Source of the DNA: JACCZX01 sp963786295
Lineage (GTDB): Bacteria > Pseudomonadota > Gammaproteobacteria > Burkholderiales > Burkholderiaceae_F
Assembly: GCA_963786295.1 (NCBI GenBank)
Contig: CAWAYV010000027.1
Location: 186,001 to 250,000, forward strand
Direction: 5' to 3'
DNA: 64,000 nucleotides
Of this stretch, positions 39,503 through 48,745 are shown in pieces; positions within the stretch are counted from its first letter, which is position 1, and each line of letters begins with the position of its first letter. A program made the position numbers and the translations under genes. The notes under the pieces are model-generated. The model ran no database searches. It was not told the origin of the DNA and was given only the letters and a program-made list of their open reading frames with translations.

Positions 39503-41234
39503 ATGCGCGCGCGTCAATTTTTTATTTCCACGCTTAAAGAAGCGCCGGCCGATGCCGAGGTCATCAGCCATTCGCTGATGCTGCGCGCCGGCATGATCCG
39601 CCGGCTGGCGGCCGGCATCTACACCTATATGCCGATCGCGCTGCGCTCGATTCGCAAGATCGAGACGATCATTCGCGAGGAGATGAACCGCGCCGGCGCG
39701 GTCGAGCTGCTGATGCCGGTCGTGCAACCGGCCGAGCTGTGGATGGAATCGGGGCGCTGGCAGAAAATGGGGCCGGAGCTGTTGCGGCTGAAAGACCGGC
39801 ACGAGCGCGACTTTATCGTGCAGCCGACCAGCGAGGAAGTGATCGCCGATATCGTGCGCGAGCTGATCAGTAGCTACAAGCAGCTGCCGGTTAATTTTTA
39901 TCACATTCAAACCAAGTTTCGCGACGAGCGACGGCCGCGTTTCGGCGTGATGCGCGGACGCGAGTTCACGATGAAGGATGCCTACTCGTTCGATCGCGAC
40001 GAAGCCGGCGCGCGCGCGAGTTATCAGGCGATGTACGACGCTTACGTTCGAATCTTCACGCGCATGGGGCTGAAGTTTCGCGCGGTGGCGGCCGATACTG
40101 GCACCATCGGCGGCACTGCGAGCCACGAGTTTCAGGTGATCGCCGACACCGGCGAGGACGCGATCGCGTATTGCCCGACTTCGGATTACGCCGCCAATGT
40201 CGAAATGGCGGAAGCGTTGCCGCTGATTGCCAAACGCGCCGCGCCGACGGAGGAGCTTCGCAAGACGCCGACGCCGGGCAAGGAAAAGTGCGAAGACGTG
40301 GCGGAGTTGCTCGGTCTTCCGCTGGCGCGCACGGTCAAATCGATCGTGCTGGCAGTCGATGATCCGGAACCGTGACCAGTGCGCGCATCTGGCTGGTGCT
40401 GATCCGCGGCGACCACGAGCTCAACGAAGTCAAGGTCGGCAAAGTGCCGGGATTAAATGGTGGATTTCGCTTCGCGACCGAAGCCGAAATCCTGCAACAC
40501 TTCGGCTGCAAGCCGGGCTATCTCGGACCGATCGGGACGCTGAAACCGGTGACGGTCGTTGCCGATCGAACCGTCGCCAACATGAGCGATTTCGTCAGCG
40601 GTGCCAATGAACAAGACTTTCACTACACCGGCGTCAACTGGGGCCGCGATCTTCCGGAGCCGATCGTGGCCGATGTGCGCAGCGTGGTTGCCGGCGATCC
40701 GTCGCCCGACGGCAAGGGCGTGCTCGCGATTCAACGCGGCATCGAGGTGGGACATGTGTTTTCCGGATTGCCGTATCCGCAGAGCATGAATCTTCGATTT
40801 ACCGACGAAGCCGGCAAGTCGCAAACGATGCTGATGGGATGCTATGGAATCGGCGTGACGCGGCTGCTGGGCGCAGCGATCGAGCAGAATCACGATGACA
40901 AGGGCATCGTATGGCCCGATGCCATCGCGCCATTTTCGGTCGTCGTTACTCCGATCGGCTACGGCAAGTCGCAGCAAGTACGGCAAGTCGCCGACCAACT
41001 GTATGCGCAGTTGCAATCGTCGGGGTCGACGTGCTGCTCGACGATCGCGACGAGCGTCCCGGCGTGATGTTTGCGGAAATGGAGCTAATTGGAATTCCGC
41101 ACCGGATCACGATCGGCGAACGCGGGCTAAAGGAAGGCAATGTCGAATACGTCAATCGCCGCTCGCTGCAGACGACGTCGATTCCGGTTGTCGAAGCCTT
41201 TGCGTTCATGCGCGCGCAGCTGGCGCAGCCCTGA
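39503..41234 (+). CDS. proS: prolyl-tRNA synthetase (two frameshifts)
   Basis: Class II synthetase of the bacterial type with an editing (INS) domain. Motif 1 region (LAAGIYTYMPIALRSI), motif 2 FRDERRPRFGVMRGREF and motif 3 MLMGCYGIGVTRLLGA are present, with the insert beginning SHEFQVIADTGEDA. Two bases appear missing: near 40371, between DDPEP and VTSARIWLVL, and in a G run at 41022-41025, before VDVLLDDRDERPG. Repaired length about 577. ATG 39503 is the third of three adjacent in-frame starts and gives MRARQFFISTLKEAP. Essential, so errors likely. Confidence 0.93.
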
Positions 41235-41908
41235 TGCCGCCGACTGAAGTTTCGCGCCGGCGCTTGCTGATAGCAGGCGGTGCGGCCGTAGCAGCGCCAT
41301 TGCTGATGCCGTCTGCGGCGCGCGCCGGAGCACAACAATACGAGCCGATGGCCGACGCGGTGCGCGTTGCGCTGGCAGCGCAGATTGCCGACACCAGCCC
41401 ACCGGCGCGACGCTTCGAAAAGATAGAAGAGCGCATTGCCTATCTTGCGTGGGTTGCCGAGATGTCCGAGCGGCTCGGCAATAAAGTCGGCGACTACGCG
41501 GCGCGCGTCGAATTCCTGAAGACGCTGGACTATGAAGCGACCCGCGCCGGACTCGATCGGCAAATGGTGCTCGGACTGATCCAGGTCGAAAGCAACTTTC
41601 GCAAGTATGCGATCTCAATCGCCGGCGCGCGCGGACTGATGCAGGTGATGCCATTTTGGACGCGAGTGATCGGCGACGGCGAATCGCGCCATCTCTTTTC
41701 GATGCCTACCAACCTGCGGTACGGCACGGTGATCCTGCGACACTACCTCGATATCGAACGCGGAGACTTGTTCATGGCGCTCGGCCGCTACAACGGCAGC
41801 CGCGGGCGAGCGGCCTATCCAGACTCGATCCTCGCAGCGTGGAAAAATCGCTGGAGCTATGAGGCAAAGCCGGGCGAGCAAGCGGCACCAAACCCACGTA
41901 TCGGGTGA
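41234..41908 (+). CDS. lytic transglycosylase with SLT domain
   Basis: Exported enzyme that cleaves peptidoglycan glycan strands. The N-terminus has SRRRLLIAGGAAVAAPLL ending ARAGA, a signal peptide with a Tat-like twin arginine. The SLT domain has the catalytic Glu in IQVESNFRKYAIS, followed by ARGLMQVMPF and the later GRYNGS. 224 residues. ATG 41234 forms TGATG with the proS stop, so it is probably co-transcribed. Which subfamily it belongs to is not clear. Confidence 0.88.
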   Translation: MPPTEVSRRRLLIAGGAAVAAPLLMPSAARAGAQQYEPMADAVRVALAAQIADTSPPARRFEKIEERIAYLAWVAEMSERLGNKVGDYAARVEFLKTLDYEATRAGLDRQMVLGLIQVESNFRKYAISIAGARGLMQVMPFWTRVIGDGESRHLFSMPTNLRYGTVILRHYLDIERGDLFMALGRYNGSRGRAAYPDSILAAWKNRWSYEAKPGEQAAPNPRIG

Positions 41909-42004
41909 TGTCTGCAGCAGCAGTGACGCGCTGCTGCCGCCTACGGTCGTGTCCGCACGGTGGCACTGGCGCGCCGACGCTCGCATGCTGCGCCGCGCAC
42001 AAGA

Positions 42005-43380
42005 CTAACGCGGCATGCCCGGCATGCCTTTCAATGCACCGAGCCCGCGCATCATCTTCGCCAGGCCGCCTTTCTTCATCTGCTTCATCATCGTTTGCAT
42101 CTGATCGAACTGCTTCAGCATGCGGTTGACTTCCTGTACCGGAACACCGGCGCCGGCGGCGATGCGCCGCTTGCGCGATGCTTTGATCAGCTCGGGCTTC
42201 GCGCGCTCGGCGGCCGTCATCGAATTGATGATGCCTTCGGTGCGGCGGATTTGCTTCTCCTGGTCGTCCGCGTTCACTTGACCGGCCGCCTCCGCGAGCT
42301 GCGCCGGCAGCTTGTCGATCAGGCCCGATAGCCCGCCCATCTTTCGCATCTGCGCGATTTGCTCTCTGAAATCGTTCAGGTCAAAGCGCTCGCCCGACTG
42401 CATGCGCTTGGCAAACTTCTGCGCGCTCGCCGATCGACCGATTTCTTGACGTCTTCGACCAACGCAACGATGTCGCCCATGCCGAGGATGCGGCTTGCCA
42501 TTCGATCCGGCGAAAACGGCTCGAGCCCATCGAGCTTTTCGCCGACGCCGACAAACTTGATCGGCTTGCCAGTCACGTGTCGTACCGATAACGCTGCGCC
42601 ACCACGCGAGTCGCCGTCGAGCTTGGTCAGGACGACACCGGTCAGCGGCAGGCGCTCAGCAAACACTTTCGCGGTGGCGACGGCGTCCTGTCCGAGCATC
42701 GCGTCGACGACGAACAGTGTCTCGATCGGGTTCAAACGCGCTTCGAGTGCTGCAACCTCTTGCATCATCGCCTCGTCGATCGCGAGCCGGCCCGCGGTAT
42801 CGACGATCAATACGTCGAAGTAATGACGCTTAGCGTGATCGATTGCGCGCGCGGCGATGTCGATCGGCTGATCGCCGGTAGCGGACGAAAAAAATTGCGC
42901 GCCGGCTTGCTCCGCGACCATTTTGAGCTGCTCGATCGCGGCAGGCCGGTAGACGTCAGTCGACACGGCCAAGACTTTCTTGTTGCGTTCGGTCTTTAAC
43001 CAGTGCGCCAACTTGCCTGCCGTGGTGGTCTTGCCGGCGCCCTGCAAACCCGCGAGCAGGATCACCGCCGGCGGTTGTGTCGCGAGATCAAGTTGGCGCT
43101 GCTTGTCGTCAAGATCGCCGCCCATCAGGGCGGTCAACTCGCGCTGCACGACGCCGACCAGCGCTTGGCCCGGCGTCAAACTCGCCGTCACCTCTTCGCC
43201 CAGCGCCTTTTCCTTGATCCCGGCGATGAAATCGCGCACGACGGGCAGCGCGACATCAGCCTCGAGCAACGCCACGCGCACGTCGCGCAGCATCGCCTGC
43301 ATGTTTTCTTCGGTCAGTCGAGCCTGACCACGCATCGTCTTGACGACGCGCGCTAGTTTGGTAGTGAGTTGATCAAGCAT
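42005..43380 (-). CDS. ffh: signal recognition particle protein Ffh (one frameshift)
   Basis: GTPase that with 4.5S RNA targets nascent membrane proteins to FtsY. G1 GLQGAGKTTTAGKLA, VDTAGRLAID and TKLDGDSRGGAALS are intact; the M domain has the methionine-rich MLKQFDQMQTMMKQMKKGG. A base seems missing near 42428, between EDVKKSVD and AQKFAKRMQSGERFD. Repaired length about 458. Divergent from ypjD, as in many proteobacteria. Confidence 0.93.
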
Positions 43381-43448
43381 CGAAAAAGAGCGGGTTTTAG
43401 GCCAACTGCGCAGAGGAAAAATTCAATAGCTGCATGGTATAAAGATTC

Positions 43449-44291
43449 ATGCAGTTGCGCTTCGAGTGGCTCGCATTGTACGTGGCCGTCGCCGCGCTTT
43501 ACCTGCTTGTTGCGTGGCGTGAGTGGGGCGGACAGCAGCCCGGTTCCGCGCGACCGCCGGTGTGGTACGCGGCCGTGCTCGCACTGGCACTCGTATTGCA
43601 TGGCACGCTGCTATTACACGGCATGTTCGAGAGCGGCGACCTGCGCTTCGGGTTTGCGCACGCACTGTCAGCGACGCTGTGGATCACAGCTTTGATAGTG
43701 TGCGTCGAGACGATGTTCTCGCCATCACGTGGCATGTTCTTGTTGGTGCTGCCGTTGGCCGCCGTCGCAACTATTTTGCCGGCGTTATTTCCGGGCGCGA
43801 TCGTCGGCAGTTCGAGTGGGGCGCCGCTGTTTCAGGTCCATCTGTTGCTGGCGATCCTCGCCTACAGTTTGCTGACGATCGCCGCGATCCAGGCGCTGCT
43901 GATGGCGACAATGGAGCGCCGCCTGCATGGCGAAGCCGCCGCTGGCTCGGGCCGACTCGCGTTTGTCATTGACCGTCTGCCGCCGTTGCTGGCGATGGAA
44001 GGCGTGTTGTTCCGCCTGATCACGGTGGGATTCGTATTGCTGACAGCGACGCTGGTCAGCGGGATTTTCTTTTCGGAGCAACTGTTCGGCAGACCGCTGC
44101 GGTTCGATCACAAGACAGTATTTGCAATCGCTGCTTGGATCGTCTTTGGCGGCCTGCTGCTGGGCCGCCAGGTGTTCGGTTGGCGCGGACGCACGGCGCT
44201 GCGGTGGACCATCACCGGCTTTGTAATGCTGATGCTTGCGTACGTCGGATCTCACTTTGTGCTTGAAGTGCTGCTGAAAAGAGGCAGATGA
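43449..44291 (+). CDS. ypjD: inner-membrane protein YpjD / CcsA-like cytochrome assembly family
   Basis: 280-residue protein with about eight membrane helices and the CcmC/CcsA-type core (VHLLLAILAYSLLTIAAIQAL, later LDHK-like RFDHKTVFAIAAWIVFG). Position beside ffh is that of YpjD (HemX-like). The family resembles haem-handling cytochrome c assembly proteins, but YpjD itself is of unclear function. No frameshift. Its stop overlaps the next gene by 4 nt. Confidence 0.85.
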   Translation: MQLRFEWLALYVAVAALYLLVAWREWGGQQPGSARPPVWYAAVLALALVLHGTLLLHGMFESGDLRFGFAHALSATLWITALIVCVETMFSPSRGMFLLVLPLAAVATILPALFPGAIVGSSSGAPLFQVHLLLAILAYSLLTIAAIQALLMATMERRLHGEAAAGSGRLAFVIDRLPPLLAMEGVLFRLITVGFVLLTATLVSGIFFSEQLFGRPLRFDHKTVFAIAAWIVFGGLLLGRQVFGWRGRTALRWTITGFVMLMLAYVGSHFVLEVLLKRGR

Positions 44292-44521
44292 GTCGAATAC
44301 TGTTCTTCGTGCTGCTCGCGCTGGCCGTCTATCTTGTCTGGCGCCTTCTGCAGAAAAAGCAACTGCCCCCGGGCGCCGCCGATTCGACAGTTGCTCGTTT
44401 GCCGATGGTGAGCTGCGCTACTTGTGGCCTGCATGTGCCGCGCGAAGAGGCGCTGACGCAGGACGAGCGCTACTTTTGCTGCGAAGAACATCGCCGCGCG
44501 ATGCCTCCAACGCGCGAATAA
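44288..44521 (+). CDS. PP0621-family small membrane protein
   Basis: 77 residues: an N-terminal membrane helix (ILFFVLLALAVYLVW), a short linker and a four-residue metal-like site (CATCG and, 18 residues on, FCCEEH). Resembles the PP0621 family found beside pilS in betaproteobacteria. Overlaps ypjD by ATGA. Function unknown; the cysteines and His suggest zinc binding. Confidence 0.8.
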   Translation: MSRILFFVLLALAVYLVWRLLQKKQLPPGAADSTVARLPMVSCATCGLHVPREEALTQDERYFCCEEHRRAMPPTRE

Positions 44522-44575
44522 ATACGGCGAACAGATGCTGCCAACCACCGTGCCTACCACTTCGATTCATAAAGA

Positions 44576-46309
44576 GTGAGCGCCTCCGACACGTCGATCC
44601 AATCGGTGGAATTGCTGCTGGACGGCAAGCCGGTGGTCGATGGCGAAACGCCCTGGCGCGCGGTGGAATACTTCGCCAGCACGCGCGTGATCGTCGCCGC
44701 CGCACTTGTGTTTGCCAGCGCGGCCTTTGGCGCGCGCCCGCTAGGAGTGAGCGGCGTTGCCGGATCGACCCTCGTCGCATCACTGTCGTACTTCGCATTC
44801 GCCGCTTTGTTCGCGGGTCTTTCGCTTTACGTGCATCGACGCTTTCTGGCGCAGGTTATCGGACAGTTGGTGCTCGACCTCGTCGTCATCACCGTGCTTG
44901 GTCGTCAGCAGCGGCGGAGTGGCGTCGGGCTGGGTCATCTTGTTCCTGCTGCCGTTGGCAGGCGCGTCGTTGCTGCTTCCGTCAACCCTTGTGTTTTTCG
45001 TGTGCGCCGTGGCGGTGTTGGCAATTTTGATCGACGCTGGGTTACGCACATTGTCGACCGATGCCTCCGATCCGCTGCTTTTTCAAGCGGGCGTGTATGG
45101 CGCCGCGCTATTTGCGAGTCACCGCGCTGCTGCGCGCGTTGAGTTCGCGGCTGGCGAGTCAAGAGCGGTTGGCGCGCTCGCGCGGCCGCGATCTGCAGAA
45201 TCAGCTCGCGATCAACCGGCTCGTGATTGCACAGATGCAGCAGGGTGTGATCGTCGTCGATCCGACCACGCAGGTGCGAGCCAACAATCGCGCCGCGCGC
45301 CGCATGTTGGGACTCGAGCCGTCGGCGCAGCTAACCGGTGTGCGCCTGACTACTTTGCCCTCCGCCACCGCGTTGGCGGAGGCGTTCATGCGCTGGGTCG
45401 ATGCCGGACGCAGCGAGGGCGCGTGGTCCAACACGGTGATGGCGGGAACAGGTGCCGACGCCGCACTGAGCCCGTTGCTCGAGTCGCGCATGCGCGCACG
45501 CTTTGCACGGCCGACATCGGGCTCCGACGAGGAATTTGTCATCTTTATCGAAGACGTGCGCGACGTCGAAGATCGCGCGCAACAATTGAAGCTCGCTGCG
45601 ATGGGCCGCTTGACGGCATCCATCGCGCACGAAATTCGCAATCCGCTGGCGGCGATCAGCCATGCCGGCCAGTTGATGGGCGAAGACAGCGCCGATCCGC
45701 TGCTGAAACGCCTGTCCGGCATCGTGCGTGAGAACACCCAGCGACTCAATCGGCTCGTCGAAGACGTGTTGAGGGTGGCGCGCCGCGAGCCACCGCTCGG
45801 CGACGAGATCGATATCAACGAATTTGTGCAGCAGTTCATGTCGGAGTTCGTGCGCGACCGGGCGCTTGCGCCGGCCACGATCCAGCTCGAAGCCGAGCCC
45901 GGACTGTCGCGTGAAATTCGAGCAATCACATTTGCGACAGGTCCTTTATAACCTTGTCGACAATGCGTTGCGTTATGCAACCGGGGGTGCAAAATCGGTG
46001 CGGATCGTGATCGAGCAAGCGCCCGAGCAGGATCGGGCACAGCTATGGGTATTCGACGATGGAGCAGGTGTGCCGCCCGATGCGCGTGCTGCGTTGTTCG
46101 AACCGTTTTTTACGACGCGCACGCAGGGAACTGGACTTGGCCTCTACCTCGCGCGTGAGTTTTGCGTCACCAATCGGGCGGTGCTGTCGTATTCGTCTCG
46201 GCGCGAGGTCGACGGTTCGTCGCGCGACGGATTCTTGCTTCGATTCGGAGGAGGCGCACTGGTGGGTAATGAGCAGCAGGGCTTTCTCGATACGCTGCCT
46301 ATCCGCTAA
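44576..46309 (+). CDS. pilS: two-component sensor kinase PilS (three frameshifts)
   Basis: Sensor kinase that with PilR controls pilin transcription. About six membrane helices at the N-terminus, a PAS-like domain (QMQQGVIVVDPTTQVRANNRA cut short here), H-box LTASIAHEIRNPLAAI, N-box YNLVDNALRYA, then FDDGAGV and GTGLGLYLAREF. Apparent +1 indels lie at 44898-44899 (before VVSSGGVASGW), near 45117 (before VTALLRALSSRLA) and near 45906 (before VKFEQSHLRQ). GTG 44576 is the chosen start. About 576 residues. Followed 28 nt later by pilR. Confidence 0.87.
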
Positions 46310-46337
46310 TGAGCGGTAGACGCAACAACCGATTCAA

Positions 46338-47831
46338 ATGAACGAGTCTGTCGGCTCCGAACCCGCCCATGCCCCGCCCATGCAGCGCAGGCTGCCAGCG
46401 GTGCTGGTGGTCGATGATGAAGCCGATCTGCGCGAGCTGTTGTCGCTGACGCTGGTGCGTCTTGGGCTGGACGTTGATACCGCGGAATCGGTGAGCGCTG
46501 CCCGCGCATTACTCGGTCGCAACGCGTACGCGTTGTGCTTGACCGATATGCGATTGCCCGATGGCTCCGGCCTCGATCTGGTGCGGCATGTATCGGCATC
46601 GGCCGGTCCGCCGATCGCCGTGATTACTGCATATGGCAGCGCAGAAAATGCAGTCGCCGCTCTAAAGGCGGGCGCATTCGACTATCTGACCAAGCCGGTT
46701 GACATCAATCAATTGCGCATGCTGGTTCGCTCGGCTGTGCGCGAATCGGTCACGTCTGCCGAGAGCCCTGCCGCTCCGAGCAGCCCGACCGGCGGCGGTG
46801 CGCTCGCCAGGCTGACCGGCGATACGCCGGCGATGCAACAGATGCGCACGATGATCAGCCGGCTCGCGCGCAGCATGGCGCCGGTGGCAATTCGCGGTGA
46901 ATCCGGCAGCGGCAAGGAGCTCGCTGCGCGCGCGATTCACGACTTATCGAGCCGAAGCCAGCAGCCATTTATCGCGGTCAATTGCGGCGCGATCCCCGAG
47001 ACGTTGATGGAAGCCGAGTTCTTCGGCTACCGCAAGGGCGCCTTCACCGGCGCCGAGCGCGATCGAGAAGGTTTCTTTCAGGCAGCCGCAGGCGGCACGC
47101 TGTTCCTCGATGAGGTCGCCGAACTGCCGCTGGCCATGCAGGTCAAGTTGTTGCGCGCTATTCAGGAGCGCAGAGTGCGCAAGGTCGGCGCATCAGTGGA
47201 AGAGCCCGTGGACGTACGGTTGGTCAGTGCTACGCATCAGGACCTCGGCGCGCTGGTCACCGCGGGAAGATTTCGACAGGATCTGTTTTATCGCCTGAAT
47301 GTGATCGAACTGCGCGTTCCCGGATTGCGCGAACGTCTGGATGACATACCGGTGCTCGCTGAATCGATCCTGGCACGCATTTCGGAGCGTGCAGGCTCGC
47401 GCCGAGCGCATCTGTCGCCGGCGGCTGCGGCAGCGCTAAAGCGCTATCGGTTTCCCGGCAATGTGCGTGAGCTGGAAAATATCCTCGAGCGCGCAGTCGC
47501 GCTGGCCGGCGGTGACGTCTTGCTTGCAGACGACCTGATGCTGCCCGATGCGGAACTCGACGCGCCGGCGGATGCGGAACCGATTTCGGTGGAGGAGGTG
47601 GCAGTGCCGCTGCCCGAACCTGCCGAAGACTTCGCGTCTCCCAGCGTTTTGGATTTCCAGGTGGTCGATGGAGTTCCGACATCATTGGGAGCGTATCTCG
47701 ATTCGCTCGAGCGGGATGCGATTCGCTGCGCGCTCGCCAAGACGCGCTACAACCGCACTGCGGCTGCGCAGCTTCTCGGCATTACATTTCGACAACTGCG
47801 ATACCGGATGCAACGGCTCGGCATCAAGTGA
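46338..47831 (+). CDS. pilR: sigma54-dependent response regulator PilR
   Basis: Activator of sigma54 promoters of pilin genes. Receiver domain (VVDDEADLREL; phospho-acceptor Asp in LTDMRLPDGSG; Lys in TKPVD), AAA+ domain with Walker A GESGSGKE, the sigma54-contacting GAFTGAE loop and FYRLNV, then a C-terminal Fis-type helix-turn-helix (NRTAAAQLLGITFRQLRYRM). 497 residues, intact. Ends overlapping ampD. Confidence 0.94.
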   Translation: MNESVGSEPAHAPPMQRRLPAVLVVDDEADLRELLSLTLVRLGLDVDTAESVSAARALLGRNAYALCLTDMRLPDGSGLDLVRHVSASAGPPIAVITAYGSAENAVAALKAGAFDYLTKPVDINQLRMLVRSAVRESVTSAESPAAPSSPTGGGALARLTGDTPAMQQMRTMISRLARSMAPVAIRGESGSGKELAARAIHDLSSRSQQPFIAVNCGAIPETLMEAEFFGYRKGAFTGAERDREGFFQAAAGGTLFLDEVAELPLAMQVKLLRAIQERRVRKVGASVEEPVDVRLVSATHQDLGALVTAGRFRQDLFYRLNVIELRVPGLRERLDDIPVLAESILARISERAGSRRAHLSPAAAAALKRYRFPGNVRELENILERAVALAGGDVLLADDLMLPDAELDAPADAEPISVEEVAVPLPEPAEDFASPSVLDFQVVDGVPTSLGAYLDSLERDAIRCALAKTRYNRTAAAQLLGITFRQLRYRMQRLGIK

Positions 47832-48382
47832 TCATCGGCGCCGACGGCTGGCTGGATGAAGTTCGCCGTGTCGACTCGCCTAACTTCGATGCGCGGCCGC
47901 CTGGCAGTTCGATCGAGCTGATCGTCATCCACAACATCAGCTTGCCACCCGGCAGCTACGGCGGCGGGCATATCGAGCGGCTCTTCACCAATGCGCTGGA
48001 CGTTTCTGCCGACCCATTTTTTGCGCAGATCGTCGGCGCGCGGGTATCGGCGCACATATTGATCGATCGCGATGGGACGACGGCGCAGTTCGTATCGTTC
48101 ACGCAACGCGCGTGGCACGCAGGCACTTCGGTATTCAACGGTCGTACCCATTGCAACGATTTTTCGATCGGCATCGAACTCGAAGGAACCGATTTCGAAC
48201 CGTTTGCCGACGCCCAATACCGCTCGCTGAACTTGCTTATCGACGCAATACTGACCGCATATCCAATCAAAGCGGTCCTCGGCCACGCCGACATCGCGCC
48301 TGATAGGAAGACCGACCCAGGTCCGCATTTTGACTGGCGTCGAGTTCGGATTCCGTCAAGCGTTTCCTTTCCATCGGCCTGA
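47828..48382 (+). CDS. ampD: 1,6-anhydro-MurNAc-L-alanine amidase AmpD
   Basis: Cytoplasmic zinc amidase of peptidoglycan recycling. Zinc ligands can be placed in IVIHNISLPPG, and in the C-terminal GHADIAPDRKTDPGPHFDW; RAWHAGTS is also conserved. 184 residues. GTG 47828 overlaps the pilR stop. Known for limiting AmpC induction where ampR/ampC exist, which are not in this window. Confidence 0.92.
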   Translation: MIIGADGWLDEVRRVDSPNFDARPPGSSIELIVIHNISLPPGSYGGGHIERLFTNALDVSADPFFAQIVGARVSAHILIDRDGTTAQFVSFTQRAWHAGTSVFNGRTHCNDFSIGIELEGTDFEPFADAQYRSLNLLIDAILTAYPIKAVLGHADIAPDRKTDPGPHFDWRRVRIPSSVSFPSA

Positions 48383-48440
48383 TTTTTTTCCCGATGCGCC
48401 CGCGCAATGCATCTTCGATGCGATGCGCCATCAACTTTTG

Positions 48441-48469
48441 TTGAGTTTCAAAAATTCTGCGCATATGAT
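48441..48469 (+). promoter_or_regulatory. sigma70 promoter of nrdAB
   Basis: TTGAGT (48441-48446) and TATGAT (48464-48469) with a 17-bp AT-rich spacer. The start point would be near 48476, inside the first NrdR-like box. Confidence 0.7.
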
Positions 48470-48474
48470 GCGGG

Positions 48475-48490
48475 ACACTATTCGTAGTGA
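48475..48490 (+). promoter_or_regulatory. NrdR-like box 1
   Basis: ACACTATTCGTAGTGA matches about 12 of 16 positions of the known NrdR box (ACACwATATaTwGTGT) and is palindromic. It covers the predicted transcription start, an ideal repressor position. Confidence 0.6.
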
Positions 48491-48505
48491 CGTGGCGGCG
48501 CTTGC

Positions 48506-48521
48506 ATACAAGATGTTGTAC
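48506..48521 (+). promoter_or_regulatory. NrdR-like box 2
   Basis: ATACAAGATGTTGTAC, a weaker palindrome (about 11 of 16) whose centre is 31 bp from that of box 1, the three-turn spacing typical of tandem NrdR boxes. Confidence 0.5.
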
Positions 48522-48745
48522 ACCAGAGCCAAATCGCATACATCGGGGGGCGCCGTGATGGGCTCGGTAAGCAAGGCGGCGTGCGGCGTTTCGAGCGCGA
48601 CGTGCTGACCAGCGACTGTCTCGGCGTCGAGTTTGGCGACTAGAACTTGTGGTGTTTGCATTGACGACGTGCAATCGGGCGACCGAGCTGCGGCTCGCGC
48701 CATTGCCTGTTAGTGAATGCGGCCAGCACACAATTTGGAGGTGAA

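Larger units (their letters stand above)
48383..48745. other. ampD-nrdA intergenic region with regulatory sites
   Basis: 363 nt holding a consensus-like promoter (48441-48469), two NrdR-like boxes (48475-48521) and a leader of about 270 nt before nrdA. The open frame at 48330-48608 overlaps ampD and has no recognisable content. I see no riboswitch class I can name in the leader. Confidence 0.6.

Noticed and set aside
39431..40126. Upstream extension of the rppH frame
   Set aside because: It lies antisense to proS; RppH family proteins start at the ATG 39430.
895..41234. Reading the broken genes as pseudogenes of a decaying genome
   Set aside because: The same defect hits essential genes with all domains retained, and motifs resume exactly at the break.
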